Numbered from the stretch's first letter, positions 1 to 8,893 are shown. The stretch is 64,000 bases of DNA from CAYMZZ01 sp046297935 (GCA_046297935.1 JBKBHA010000009.1:105925-169924), one strand, 5' to 3'. A program made the numbers and translations. Notes: generated from the sequence alone by a model not told the origin.

Positions 1-1
1 T

Positions 2-511
2 TACCTCACCGAGTTGTTCATGGCCTGGTATTCTGCTGTGCCTTACGAGCAGTTTGCCTTCTTCGAAAACCGTTTGAACCTCGACTCTCCTTATGGCTGG
101 AGCTACTGGCTAATGATGGGTTGTAACGTGTTGTCGCCGCAGATATTCTGGTTCCGCAAAATGCGCCGCAATATCCTGCTTACATTCTTCATGAGTATCC
201 TGGTAAATATCGGTATGTGGTTCGAACGTTTTGTGATCATCGTTACCTCTGTTTACCGCGATTACCTGCCCAGCTCCTGGAGTACTTATTATACGCCTAC
301 TATCTGGGAAATAGGATTCTACATGGGTACATTCGGTTTGTTCTTTACCTGTTATTTCCTTTTCTCCAAATTCTTCCCGGTTATTGCCATTGCAGAAATC
401 AAGCATATCCTGAAGAAAAATGGGGAGAGCTATAAGAACAATATGGATGAAGTGGAGAATGAAAGCACTGAGGAGTTTGGAGAAAAACATGGACACGATC
501 ACGGAGCCTGA
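2..511 (+). CDS. actC: Alternative complex III subunit ActC (NrfD-like), 3' part
   Basis: Integral-membrane quinol-oxidising subunit of alternative complex III, which passes quinol electrons to cytochrome c. The frame is open to the left edge (reading YLTELFMAWY from position 2), so the 5' part lies outside the window. What remains has several hydrophobic segments typical of the NrfD/PsrC fold (around WSYWLMMGCNVL, ILLTFFMSILVNIGMWFERF and FYMGTFGLFFTCYFLFSKFF), then a charged tail ending in HGHDHGA. The order actC-actD-actE-actF followed by oxidase genes is the usual Bacteroidota arrangement and supports the name; actA and actB are expected upstream. Confidence 0.9.
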   Translation, partial: YLTELFMAWYSAVPYEQFAFFENRLNLDSPYGWSYWLMMGCNVLSPQIFWFRKMRRNILLTFFMSILVNIGMWFERFVIIVTSVYRDYLPSSWSTYYTPTIWEIGFYMGTFGLFFTCYFLFSKFFPVIAIAEIKHILKKNGESYKNNMDEVENESTEEFGEKHGHDHGA

Positions 512-596
512 TCCGGAATGTTGAAAAGAGCAGAGTGAGGAGGAATGAAATGAGAGTTGAACAAATTAGTTCTAAATAATAATTGTTAACCAAGCA

Positions 597-655
597 CTGG
601 TTCGCGAAAAGCTGAAGTGAAAATGAACCAGGCAAAAAAGCCCCTTCAGGGGTTT
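597..655 (+). promoter_or_regulatory. Two hairpins in the actC-actD gap
   Basis: The 151-nt gap between actC and actD holds a 7-bp inverted repeat (CTGGTTC at 597-603, GAACCAG at 625-631). Next comes a compact GC hairpin (AAGCCCC-TTCA-GGGGTTT, 638-655) that ends 7 nt before the actD ATG and is followed by a T-rich run. It looks like a weak intrinsic terminator or a stem that stabilises or masks the actD start. Function is inferred only from position and pairing. Confidence 0.45.
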
Positions 656-662
656 GGGTTTT

Positions 663-1250
663 ATGAGTGTAAAAAAATTCATCGTAGGTAATTTCGACGA
701 CGAAGCGGTTTTGTTTCCGGCTGTCAAGAAAGTGCGTCGTGCAGGCTACAAGATCCATGATGTATTTACGCCGTTTCCCATTCACGGCCTCGATAAGGCC
801 ATGGGATTGCGTGATACCAGCCTGCATGTGGCCGGTTTCATTTATGGTATTACCGGTACCACCACTGCAGTATCGTTCATTACCTGGGCCCTTACATACG
901 ACTGGCCAATCAACTTTGGTGGTAAGCCGTTCTTTTCATTGCCTGCCTGGATTCCTATCACCTTCGAGCTGACCGTGTTGTTTTCGGCCGTGGGTATGGT
1001 GCTTACATTCTGCTGGCTTTGCCAGTTGGCGCCTTTTGTAAAAAAGGACCATTTCAACCCTCGCAGCACCGATGATACGTTTGTGATGGCGCTTGAGTGC
1101 ACTGATAAAACGAATGAAGAGGAAGTACTGGCATTCATGAACAGTGTGGGTGCGAAGGATGTGTCGGTACAGTATCGTGAAACCGGCTGGTGGATGGGTC
1201 GTTACGATCAGGAAACCGTGAAGTACGGTAAGAAAATAGAAGCAGCTTAA
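663..1250 (+). CDS. actD: Alternative complex III subunit ActD (DUF3341)
   Basis: Membrane subunit of alternative complex III with a DUF3341 domain. The ATG at 663 (MSVKKFIVGNFDDEAVLF) is chosen over an upstream in-frame TTG because it gives the usual short N-terminus. The N-terminal half is soluble and contains DVFTPFPIHGLDKAMGL, characteristic of the family. Two membrane spans follow (about residues 60-80 and 97-120), then a cytoplasmic C-terminal domain. About 195 aa, normal for ActD. It lies between actC and actE in the same operon. Confidence 0.92.
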   Translation: MSVKKFIVGNFDDEAVLFPAVKKVRRAGYKIHDVFTPFPIHGLDKAMGLRDTSLHVAGFIYGITGTTTAVSFITWALTYDWPINFGGKPFFSLPAWIPITFELTVLFSAVGMVLTFCWLCQLAPFVKKDHFNPRSTDDTFVMALECTDKTNEEEVLAFMNSVGAKDVSVQYRETGWWMGRYDQETVKYGKKIEAA

Positions 1251-1273
1251 TAACGCATTTATAAAAAAGAATA

Positions 1274-1918
1274 ATGAAGAAATTATTCATATTGACAGCT
1301 ATCGGCGGAACCATGGCAGTACTGGCAGGTTGCGGCGGAAACGAGAGCCCCGGCCGTGCTTACATGCCCGATATGACCTATAGCGTAGCTTACGAAACCT
1401 ACACCGATGCGGAAGGCCGTTTGAAGAACTCGGGTGCGGAAAGCACTCCGAGCTTCAATTTCAAGCCGGTACCCGGTACTGTAGCGCGTGGCGATATGGC
1501 TTCCTATCCGTTTGCCAACGACTCTGCGGGATATGTGAACTCGGCTACGGTGAAAAGCCCTATCAATAAAGATTCAGTTGATCTGAAAAATGCGGAGCGC
1601 CTTTACCTGGTTAACTGCGGCATTTGCCATGGCGCTAAACTCGACGGCAACGGTCCCCTGTACAACGACGGCAACGGTCCCTACACTGCGGCACCAAAAA
1701 ACCTGCTGGCTGATGATATGAAAGCCCTGGCAGACGGTACCATGTTCCATTCTATTACTTATGGTAAAGGACAGATGGGTAGCTATGCATCGCAACTAAG
1801 CTCTAATCAACGCTGGGAAGTGATCGCCTTTATCCGTTCAAAACAATCTCCCGCCTCAACCACTTCGGCACCTGCAGCAAGCGGTACCGATTCGAGCGCG
1901 GCAGCAATGACGAAATAA
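1274..1918 (+). CDS. actE: Alternative complex III cytochrome c subunit ActE
   Basis: Lipid-anchored monoheme cytochrome c of alternative complex III. The N-terminus is a lipoprotein signal with lipobox LAGC (MKKLFILTAIGGTMAVLAGC). One heme c site, CGICH, lies near residue 114 within YLVNCGICHGAKLDGNG, and a Met ligand is plausible in GKGQMGSYASQL. The C-terminal tail is rich in Ser, Ala and Thr. It starts 23 nt after actD and ends 27 nt before actF. It probably relays electrons to the CuA site of the oxidase encoded downstream, since subunit II here has no fused cytochrome c domain. Confidence 0.92.
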   Translation: MKKLFILTAIGGTMAVLAGCGGNESPGRAYMPDMTYSVAYETYTDAEGRLKNSGAESTPSFNFKPVPGTVARGDMASYPFANDSAGYVNSATVKSPINKDSVDLKNAERLYLVNCGICHGAKLDGNGPLYNDGNGPYTAAPKNLLADDMKALADGTMFHSITYGKGQMGSYASQLSSNQRWEVIAFIRSKQSPASTTSAPAASGTDSSAAAMTK

Positions 1919-1945
1919 TTTTTTTGAAGCAACAAAAGAAAGCTG

Positions 1946-3190
1946 ATGTCTCTTAAGCTCAATTTCACGGTTCCAAAACGCTACAATACCATATCACTGG
2001 CACTGATGGCGTTTGGTGTGTTGTCGATTATTGGTTTGTATATCACTACCCATGGCTCGGCCGCCAATGCCGATGAGGCTGCGCATAACGATGCGCGTTT
2101 CTGGGCCAGCCTTTTGCAAAACAGCGTGTACTTCCTGCTGGTGGTGAATGCAAGCATGTTCTTTATCTGCGCAACAACCCTGGCCTGGGGCGGATGGCAA
2201 ATGGCATTTCGCCGTGTGCCGGAAGCAATTTCAGCGGTGGTACCTGTTATCGGCGTTATCAGCCTGGCCATTCTGCTGGCCGTTTGCTTCGGCGATAACC
2301 ATACTATTTACCACTGGACCGATACCCATCATGTAGCGGAAGATCCTGTGCTGAACGCGAAAAAAGGTTTTCTTGACAAAGGCTTTTTTGCAGTAACAAC
2401 TATCCTGACCATCGTATTATGGTCAGCATTGGGTTGGAAAATGCGTAAACTGTCTCGGAGCCTCGACGATGCTCCCCTGCCTACACTGGAAGACAAACGC
2501 AAATATTTGTGGAAGAACACTGTTTGGGCAGCTTTGTACATCGTGGTGTTTGCCCTTACTGTTATGTCGTCTATTCCCTGGCTATGGCTTATGAGCATTG
2601 ATGCGCACTGGTACAGCACCATGTATAGCTGGTACACTTTTGCAAGTTCATTTGTAGCCGGTGTAGCGCTTATTGCTCTGTTTGTTGTGTATTTGAAAAA
2701 TACCGGATATCTCGAACTTACTTCGCACGAGCACCTGCACGATATTGGCAAGTTCATGTTCGCCTTCTCCATTTTCTGGACTTATCTCTGGTTCTCGCAG
2801 TTTATGCTGATCTGGTATGCGAACATCCCCGAAGAAACCGTTTATTTCAAACCAAGGGCCGAAGGCATATACAGCGGAATTTTCTGGCTGATGTTCATCA
2901 TCAATTTCCTTGCTCCGTTGTTAATACTGATGAGCCGTGATTCTAAAAGAAATTACGCAACCATCACGTTCATGTCTTTGTTAATTCTTTTCGGACACTG
3001 GCTCGATTTTTATCAAATGGTGTTCCCTGCAGTGTCACCAGATCACGTGCCTATGATACTGTACGACTTTGGTGTGGCATTAGGTTTTGTGGGATTGATC
3101 ATGTTTGTAACCGGCCGCGCATTGGCGAAAGCTCCGCTGCTGGCAAAGAACCATCCGTTTATCAAGGAAAGTGTGATACACCATACGTAA
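1946..3190 (+). CDS. actF: Alternative complex III subunit ActF
   Basis: Polytopic membrane subunit of alternative complex III, related to but shorter than ActC. About ten hydrophobic spans can be seen across 414 aa, with conserved-looking family features such as PWLWLMSIDAHWYSTMYSWYTF and FWTYLWFSQFMLIWYANIPEET. It directly follows actE and precedes the oxidase subunit II gene by 73 nt, so ACIII and oxidase genes appear to form one transcriptional block. The start at 1946 (MSLKLNFTVPKRYN) gives a normal N-terminus. Confidence 0.92.
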   Translation: MSLKLNFTVPKRYNTISLALMAFGVLSIIGLYITTHGSAANADEAAHNDARFWASLLQNSVYFLLVVNASMFFICATTLAWGGWQMAFRRVPEAISAVVPVIGVISLAILLAVCFGDNHTIYHWTDTHHVAEDPVLNAKKGFLDKGFFAVTTILTIVLWSALGWKMRKLSRSLDDAPLPTLEDKRKYLWKNTVWAALYIVVFALTVMSSIPWLWLMSIDAHWYSTMYSWYTFASSFVAGVALIALFVVYLKNTGYLELTSHEHLHDIGKFMFAFSIFWTYLWFSQFMLIWYANIPEETVYFKPRAEGIYSGIFWLMFIINFLAPLLILMSRDSKRNYATITFMSLLILFGHWLDFYQMVFPAVSPDHVPMILYDFGVALGFVGLIMFVTGRALAKAPLLAKNHPFIKESVIHHT

Positions 3191-3263
3191 TTCTGTTTAG
3201 GTAAATAAAGCATCCAACGACTTAAAACCTGAACACTCAACTAAAAGATTTTAATATTTCGAT

Positions 3264-4358
3264 ATGCAAACAGTTTTCATCATCGCGATTTTGGCCCTGG
3301 GGTTCCTGGTAACGTTCCAAATTGCCAAGGCGAGTGAGTACGTGGCAATTTTGCGCGGCGAGGAAAGGTCGCGCAAGCAGTCGAATAAGGTCAATGGCTT
3401 TTTGTTGCTCGCCTTCCTGATCGCGGGACTGTTTGGCGTGTACTACTGTAATGAGAAGCTGAAAGGTAAAATTCTGGGCGAGCCCTATTCAAACCATGGT
3501 GAGCATATCGACAACATGCTCTACATTACGCTGGCCATTACAGGTATCGTATTCTTTCTTACACAGATTGCGCTTTTCTGGTTTGCTTACAAATACCAGG
3601 AGTCGGAGAAAAGAAAAGCTTTTTTCTATCCCCACAATAGCAAGCTCGAGTTGATCTGGACAGCCATTCCTGCCATCACACTGACCATTCTGGTGGGTTT
3701 TGGTATCTTCTACTGGTTCCGCATCACCGGCGAAGCTCCAAAAGATGCCATGGTAGTAGAAATTACAGGTAGCCAGTTTAAATGGGAATACCGCTATCCA
3801 GGTGCTGATGGTATACTGGGTAAAAAATATTATAAGGAAATAAGCGACGCCAAAAGTAATCCGCTCGGTCAGTTGTGGGATGATCCTGCCAACCACGACG
3901 ATATTTACGCCACGGGCGAAATGCACCTGGTAGTAGGTAAGCCCGTAAAGCTGGTAATTGGCGCCAAAGATGTAATTCACGATGTGGGTCTGCCTCATTT
4001 CCGTATGAAAATGGATGCAGTGCCCGGTACGCCAACCACTATGTGGTTTACGCCTACTAAAACTACCAAGCAGGTACGTCAGGAAACCGGTGACCCCGAA
4101 TTTGTGTTCGAAATTTCCTGCGACCAAATGTGTGGCCGCGGTCACTATAGCATGCGTGGAACCATTGTGGTAGAAACACAGGAAGAGTTTGATGCCTGGG
4201 TAGCTGGCCAAAAGCCACAGTATGCCGTGGCTCAACAGGCTGCATCGCCTGCACCCACACCTGCGGCACCTGCAGCTACGCCTGCAGCCGACACTACAAA
4301 TAAACAGATCGCACAAGCCGTACCGGCAAAGGTTGCCGGCAATGGCGGAAATCAATAA
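3264..4358 (+). CDS. coxB: Cytochrome c oxidase subunit II (CuA subunit)
   Basis: Carries the binuclear CuA centre that receives electrons from cytochrome c. The C-terminal cupredoxin domain shows the CuA ligands in SCDQMCGRGHYSM (C-x3-C, H and M), with an upstream His in VIHDVGLPHFRMKMD. Four N-terminal hydrophobic segments are visible (about residues 1-20, 46-64, 86-113 and 131-153), two more than the standard subunit II hairpin. The last 40 residues are an Ala/Pro/Thr-rich linker (APTPAAPAATPAA). No CXXCH is present, so this is an aa3-type rather than a caa3-type subunit II. Confidence 0.95.
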   Translation: MQTVFIIAILALGFLVTFQIAKASEYVAILRGEERSRKQSNKVNGFLLLAFLIAGLFGVYYCNEKLKGKILGEPYSNHGEHIDNMLYITLAITGIVFFLTQIALFWFAYKYQESEKRKAFFYPHNSKLELIWTAIPAITLTILVGFGIFYWFRITGEAPKDAMVVEITGSQFKWEYRYPGADGILGKKYYKEISDAKSNPLGQLWDDPANHDDIYATGEMHLVVGKPVKLVIGAKDVIHDVGLPHFRMKMDAVPGTPTTMWFTPTKTTKQVRQETGDPEFVFEISCDQMCGRGHYSMRGTIVVETQEEFDAWVAGQKPQYAVAQQAASPAPTPAAPAATPAADTTNKQIAQAVPAKVAGNGGNQ

Positions 4359-4395
4359 TTGAAGAGTTTGGGCGCGGTAACAACGCTCCCTAAAA

Positions 4396-6213
4396 ATGAA
4401 GTTTATGAGCGAAACATTGCATGTGCATTCCGAAGCTGCAGCAGGTGTTCATCACGATGAACACAATGGACATGGGCACCATCACCAGTCCTTTGTATCG
4501 AAGTATATCTTCAGCATGGACCATAAGACCATCGGTAAACAGTTTTTGATTACCGGTATCGTATGGGCTATTATCGGAGGTCTGTTTTCGGTACTCTTCC
4601 GTTTACAACTGGGCTATCCCGGGCAGTCGTTTCCTATTCTGGAAACCTTCTTTGGCAGCCGTGCCGAAGGTGGTTTGATCAAGCCCGAGTTTTACTACTC
4701 ACTCGTAACCATGCACGGTACAGTACTGGTATTCTTCGTACTTACGGCTGGTTTGAGCGGTACTTTTGCCAACTTTCTAATTCCCCTTCAGGTTGGTGCG
4801 CGCGATATGGCTTCGCCCTTCCTGAATATGCTATCGTACTGGTTCTTCTTCCTCGCCAGCGTAGTGATGCTTTCATCGCTTTTTGTGGAAACAGGTCCTG
4901 CCAGCGGTGGATGGACCATGTACCCGCCATTAAGCGCATTGGGTCAGGCAGGCGATGGATCAAAGATTGGTGCCGACCTATGGCTGATTAGTATGGCCCT
5001 GTTTATTGTGAGTTCGTTGCTGGGTGGCTTGAACTATATTTCCACCATCCTCAACATGCGTACCAAGGGTATGTCAATGACCCGTATGCCATTGACGATC
5101 TGGGCCCTTTTCTTTACCGCCGTTCTTGGGGTACTGTCATTCCCGGTACTGTTGTCAGGTGCTATCCTGCTCCTGTTCGATCGTAACCTGGGTACCAGCT
5201 TCTTCCTGAGCGATATTGTGGTAAATGGCGAGGTGTTACCCAACGAAGGTGGTAGCGCTATTCTTTATCAGCACTTATTCTGGTTCCTCGGTCACCCCGA
5301 AGTATATATCATTCTGTTGCCGGCCATGGGTATGGTTTCAGAAATTATGTCGGTTAACAGCCGCAAACCCATTTTCGGTTATACAGCCATGCTGGGTTCC
5401 CTGTTCGCCATCGCCATCCTGGCCTTCCTGGTATGGGCGCACCACATGTTTGTAACGGGTCTGAACCCCTTCCTGGGATCGGTATTCGTGTTGCTCACCC
5501 TGCTCATTGCGGTACCTTCGGCTATCAAGGTATTTAACTGGCTCACCACTTTGTGGCGAGGAAGCATCCGCTTCACACCGGCCATGCTTTTTGCCATCGG
5601 CTTTGTGAGTCTGTTCATTTCAGGTGGTCTTACCGGTATCTTCCTCGGTAACTCAACTATTGATATTCACCTGCACGATACCATGTTTGTGGTGGCCCAC
5701 TTCCACATTGTAATGGGTGTGGCTTCCATGTTCGGTATGTTTGCCGGCATCTACCACTGGTTCCCCAAAATGTTTGGCCGCTACCTCAACAACACACTGG
5801 GGTATCTGCACTTCTGGGTTACATTGATAGGCGCTTACCTGATCTTCTGGCCTATGCACTATCAGGGTCTGGCTGGTATTCCCCGTCGTTATCTTGATAA
5901 ATCAATCTGGCATTCATTCAACCAGTTTGGCGATCTCGATAAAATGATCACCATTGTAACTATTGTGGTGTTCGCGGTACAGCTCATGTTTGTGTTCAAT
6001 TTCTTCTATTCCATATTCAAAGGCCGCAAGGTAACCAGCAGCAACCCCTGGGGTGCTACCACACTTGAGTGGACAACCCCCATCAATCCGGGTCATGGTA
6101 ACTGGCCGGGCGAAATTCCCGAAGTACACCGCTGGGCTTATGATTATGGTAAAGATGGTAGAGAGTATATCGCGCAAACGGAGCCGGTGAGTGCGAATGA
6201 GTCAAAGCATTAG
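4396..6213 (+). CDS. coxA: Cytochrome c oxidase subunit I
   Basis: Catalytic heme-copper subunit (605 aa) that reduces oxygen and pumps protons. It has a His-rich N-terminal extension (EAAAGVHHDEHNGHGHHH), a low-spin heme His in LVTMHGTVLVFF, the CuB/cross-linked Tyr region HPEVYIILLPAMG, the HHMFVTG histidine pair, and late heme ligands in HDTMFVVAHFHIVMG. Twelve membrane spans fit the length. The start may be ATG 4396 or ATG 4405. The stop is followed at once by a GGAAAGT-type repeat and two 20-bp palindromes. Confidence 0.96.
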   Translation: MKFMSETLHVHSEAAAGVHHDEHNGHGHHHQSFVSKYIFSMDHKTIGKQFLITGIVWAIIGGLFSVLFRLQLGYPGQSFPILETFFGSRAEGGLIKPEFYYSLVTMHGTVLVFFVLTAGLSGTFANFLIPLQVGARDMASPFLNMLSYWFFFLASVVMLSSLFVETGPASGGWTMYPPLSALGQAGDGSKIGADLWLISMALFIVSSLLGGLNYISTILNMRTKGMSMTRMPLTIWALFFTAVLGVLSFPVLLSGAILLLFDRNLGTSFFLSDIVVNGEVLPNEGGSAILYQHLFWFLGHPEVYIILLPAMGMVSEIMSVNSRKPIFGYTAMLGSLFAIAILAFLVWAHHMFVTGLNPFLGSVFVLLTLLIAVPSAIKVFNWLTTLWRGSIRFTPAMLFAIGFVSLFISGGLTGIFLGNSTIDIHLHDTMFVVAHFHIVMGVASMFGMFAGIYHWFPKMFGRYLNNTLGYLHFWVTLIGAYLIFWPMHYQGLAGIPRRYLDKSIWHSFNQFGDLDKMITIVTIVVFAVQLMFVFNFFYSIFKGRKVTSSNPWGATTLEWTTPINPGHGNWPGEIPEVHRWAYDYGKDGREYIAQTEPVSANESKH

Positions 6214-6215
6214 CG

Positions 6216-6317
6216 GAGAGTGGGGAGTGGAAAGTGGAAAGTAGTCCCAACGCATGCGTTGGGAGGGGAGAGAGGAAAGTGGAAAGTGGAAAGTAGTCCC
6301 AACGCATGCGTTGGGAC
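6216..6317 (+). repeat. GGAAAGT microsatellite tail with two 20-bp palindromes
   Basis: Directly after the coxA stop there is a purine-rich run of GGAGAGT/GGAAAGT units ending in TAG, then the perfect palindrome TCCCAACGCATGCGTTGGGA (6245-6264). A second GGAAAGT run follows, then a second identical palindrome (6297-6316). The two halves are direct repeats of about 50 bp. The palindromes could fold as hairpins in the coxA-ctaB mRNA, but no poly-T follows, so a terminator is unlikely. Confidence 0.85.
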
Positions 6318-6349
6318 GGAATAACGAAATAAAAAACCAATGACAGGGC

Positions 6350-7237
6350 ATGCAGAAAATTAGGGATTACCTGCAATTGATGAAGCCCTCGTTGAGTATA
6401 ATGGTGGTGTTCAGCAGTGTAATAAGTTACCTGTTGGCGCCGAAGGTGGTGGAAACGAATTGGAGGATGGTAGGTTTGCTCTTTGTAGCCGGCATGCTGA
6501 TAACAGGCAGTGCCAACGCAATTAACCAGGTAGTGGAAAAAGATACCGATGCGCAAATGAAGCGTACCGGCAAGCGACCCATTGCATCAGGCCGTATGGC
6601 GCCCAACGAAGGCTGGGCATTTGCCATAATCACCGGACTGGCCGGAGTACTGATGATGGGTTTGTATTTCAACTGGCTGGCGGCAGGCATTTCCGCCTTC
6701 AGCCTCTTTCTGTACGCTTTTGTATACACACCTATGAAAAAGGTGAGCAATATGGCGGTGCTGATGGGGGCTGTACCTGGTGCATTACCCTGCCTGATTG
6801 GTTGGGCGGCCGGCGATGACCAGCTCTCCCTGGGAGGCTGGGTGCTCTTTGGAATTCAGTTTTTGTGGCAGTTTCCACATTTCTGGGCAATTGCCTGGAT
6901 TGCACATACCGATTATTCAAGGGTAGGCTTCAAACTCCTGCCTGCAGATAAAGGTCCAACTAAGTTTACGGCACTGCAAACAGTCATTTACTCGTTGTTG
7001 CTTCTGCCCATCACCTTGGTACCTTATTTCACTGGTATGTGCCAGTTCGATGATATAACAGGCAAGATCAGCCTTGGTTTAGTAGTGCTGGCAAATCTGT
7101 TTATGATCGGAAGAAGTGTGAGTCTTTATCAGTCGATGGAAGCAGGAGCTGCACGGAAAGTGATGTTTGGAAGCTATATCTATTTGCCCGTTGTACTGCT
7201 GGCCCTGCTGGCAAGCAAAGCAACTGCATCGGTATAG
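6350..7237 (+). CDS. ctaB: Protoheme IX farnesyltransferase (heme O synthase)
   Basis: UbiA-family membrane prenyltransferase that farnesylates heme b to heme O, the first step in making heme A for the oxidase. The first prenyl-diphosphate/Mg motif is NAINQVVEKDTDAQMKRTGK (N-x3-D-type) near residue 62. The second conserved region includes YTPMKKVS, WVLFGIQFLWQFPHFWAIAW and DYSRVGFKLLP. About nine membrane spans, 295 aa, normal for the family. Its position between subunits I and III fits maturation of this enzyme. No heme A synthase gene is seen in the window. Confidence 0.95.
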   Translation: MQKIRDYLQLMKPSLSIMVVFSSVISYLLAPKVVETNWRMVGLLFVAGMLITGSANAINQVVEKDTDAQMKRTGKRPIASGRMAPNEGWAFAIITGLAGVLMMGLYFNWLAAGISAFSLFLYAFVYTPMKKVSNMAVLMGAVPGALPCLIGWAAGDDQLSLGGWVLFGIQFLWQFPHFWAIAWIAHTDYSRVGFKLLPADKGPTKFTALQTVIYSLLLLPITLVPYFTGMCQFDDITGKISLGLVVLANLFMIGRSVSLYQSMEAGAARKVMFGSYIYLPVVLLALLASKATASV

Positions 7238-7265
7238 CGCCGGAAAAACAAAATGAAATCGTGAA

Positions 7266-7838
7266 ATGGCAATAGTGTCGAATCAACAAAAGAATAAAAT
7301 ACATCCGCATAAGTACACCCTCTGGGTAGCTATCGGAAGTATTTTGATGATGTTCGCCGGACTGACCAGCGCCTTTATCGTAAAAAGCAATCTGGTGGGA
7401 TGGCGCAATGTGGAAATGCCAACAGTATTCTGGTATTCCACTGGCGTAATCCTGCTGAGCAGCCTAACGATGCAGCTGGCACTTCGCTCCTTTCGTCAAC
7501 GCGATCTGGGGCGCTACCGGCAACTGCTGGGAATGACTTTTGCGCTGGGTGTGCTCTTTATAGTGTTGCAGTGGATTGGTTTTAGCGAACTATGGTACCA
7601 GCAGGGAATTAAAATGAAAGGTGTAACCGGAGCGGGCCAGTTTTTGTATGTGATATTCGGCCTGCATGCCATACACGTGATCGGTGGAGTAATCACCCTG
7701 TTGGTGATGTTTATTAAAGGGTTCTTTGGAAAAACAAAAAATTACAGCGCAGTACCAGTAGAAGTGGCCGCCACTTACTGGCACTTTGTAGACCTGTTAT
7801 GGGTTTATTTGCTGGTGTTCTTTATAGTAATAGGATGA
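7266..7838 (+). CDS. Cytochrome c oxidase subunit III family protein, short form
   Basis: A 190-aa, five-span member of the heme-copper oxidase subunit III family. Family features include MMFAGLTSAFIVKS near the start, GVTGAGQFLYVIFGLHAIHVIGG in the middle, and the closing TYWHFVDLLWVYLLVFF. It starts 28 nt after ctaB. A longer paralogue follows 105 nt downstream, which is common in Bacteroidota oxidase operons. The short form lacks the large loop of the second protein. Which of the two is the structural subunit cannot be told from sequence. Confidence 0.9.
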   Translation: MAIVSNQQKNKIHPHKYTLWVAIGSILMMFAGLTSAFIVKSNLVGWRNVEMPTVFWYSTGVILLSSLTMQLALRSFRQRDLGRYRQLLGMTFALGVLFIVLQWIGFSELWYQQGIKMKGVTGAGQFLYVIFGLHAIHVIGGVITLLVMFIKGFFGKTKNYSAVPVEVAATYWHFVDLLWVYLLVFFIVIG

Positions 7839-7844
7839 GAGAAT

Positions 7845-7904
7845 GTTTAGTTGTTGGTTGTGTAGTTGTTGTTGGGAATACAACTAAACAAAAAACAACT
7901 AAAC
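7845..7904 (+). repeat. Inverted repeat between the two subunit III genes
   Basis: Perfect 11-bp arms GTTTAGTTGTT (7845-7855) and AACAACTAAAC (7894-7904), with additional copies of TAGTTGT and ACAACTAAA between them, so several alternative stems can form. It begins 6 nt after the upstream stop codon. It uses the same TTTAGTTGTTG vocabulary as the octamer repeats at 10.9 and 12.9 kb. It could be a processing or partial-termination hairpin. Confidence 0.7.
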
Positions 7905-7943
7905 CCTAATTGGTTAACCCGTTTTTGACTTTTAATTAGAATT

Positions 7944-8816
7944 ATGTCGACAACTGCAACGGTACATCAAACGAAATGGTGGAGTGGTGGAAAAAGCCCC
8001 TTCAATGTGGAGTATGGAAAGCTCATGATGTGGTACTTCCTGATGAGTGACGCATTTACTTTCGGTGCTTTCCTGATTTCCTATGGTACCATTCGTTTCA
8101 GCCAAAACTTCTGGCCCGATCCCAACGTGGTGTTTAACGCGTTTCCGGGTGCGGGACATGCCAATTTGCCGCTGGCTTTCGTGAGCGTGATGACCTTTAT
8201 CCTGATCATTAGTTCCGTAACCATGGTGCTGGCCGTTCATGCCGGCCACAAAGGCGATAAGCAGGGTGTGATTAAATGGCTGGGTTGGACAATCGTTGGT
8301 GGACTGGCCTTCCTTGGCTGTCAGGCCTGGGAATGGCATCACCTGATCACCGGTGAGCACGCCACTCTGATCGATGGCAAAATTGAGTTCATTGGTCAAA
8401 CCATGGGCGCTAACCCCTGGGGTGAACTGGTGGAACCCGAAGCCGTTGCCAAAGCACTGAGCAATTCATCTACCCATACATTGGCTATGCTGGCTCATGA
8501 GTCAGGTGCCACCCAAACCCACGAGCAACTGATGGGTATGAGCCAGGCAGAACTCACCAACCTGATCAATACAGCCGAGCTGCATGTGCGCGAAAAAGGT
8601 CCCGTAGCCTTCGGTGGATATTTCTACGGCATCACCGGTTTCCACGGCTTCCACGTATTTTCAGGAGTAGTGATCAATATTATCATGCTGATCATGACTC
8701 AGAAAAATGTATTCCAGAATCGTGGTCACTACCTGATGATCGAAAAAGCCGGATTGTACTGGCACTTTGTAGACCTGGTTTGGGTATTTGTGTTCTTGTG
8801 TTTTTACCTTATCTAG
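7944..8816 (+). CDS. Cytochrome c oxidase subunit III family protein, long form
   Basis: A 290-aa heme-copper oxidase subunit III. It opens with KWWSGGKSPFNVEYGKLMMW and has the family block ITGFHGFHVFSGVVINI and the terminal GLYWHFVDLVWVFVFLCFYL. Between spans it carries an insertion of about 90 residues (roughly 140-225, including HESGATQTHEQLMGMSQAEL) that is absent from the short paralogue upstream. The insertion is polar and probably extramembrane. Its role is not evident from the sequence. Confidence 0.92.
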   Translation: MSTTATVHQTKWWSGGKSPFNVEYGKLMMWYFLMSDAFTFGAFLISYGTIRFSQNFWPDPNVVFNAFPGAGHANLPLAFVSVMTFILIISSVTMVLAVHAGHKGDKQGVIKWLGWTIVGGLAFLGCQAWEWHHLITGEHATLIDGKIEFIGQTMGANPWGELVEPEAVAKALSNSSTHTLAMLAHESGATQTHEQLMGMSQAELTNLINTAELHVREKGPVAFGGYFYGITGFHGFHVFSGVVINIIMLIMTQKNVFQNRGHYLMIEKAGLYWHFVDLVWVFVFLCFYLI

Positions 8817-8893
8817 TAAACAGGTAAAAGGCAGAGGCAATATTGAAAAGTTGAGATTTAAAAATTAGACGTAAAAAATTAAATATATTTCGA

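Noticed and set aside
3489..4355. 288-codon minus-strand frame
   Set aside because: Antisense to oxidase subunit II with intact CuA motif; Cys/Arg-rich shadow composition.
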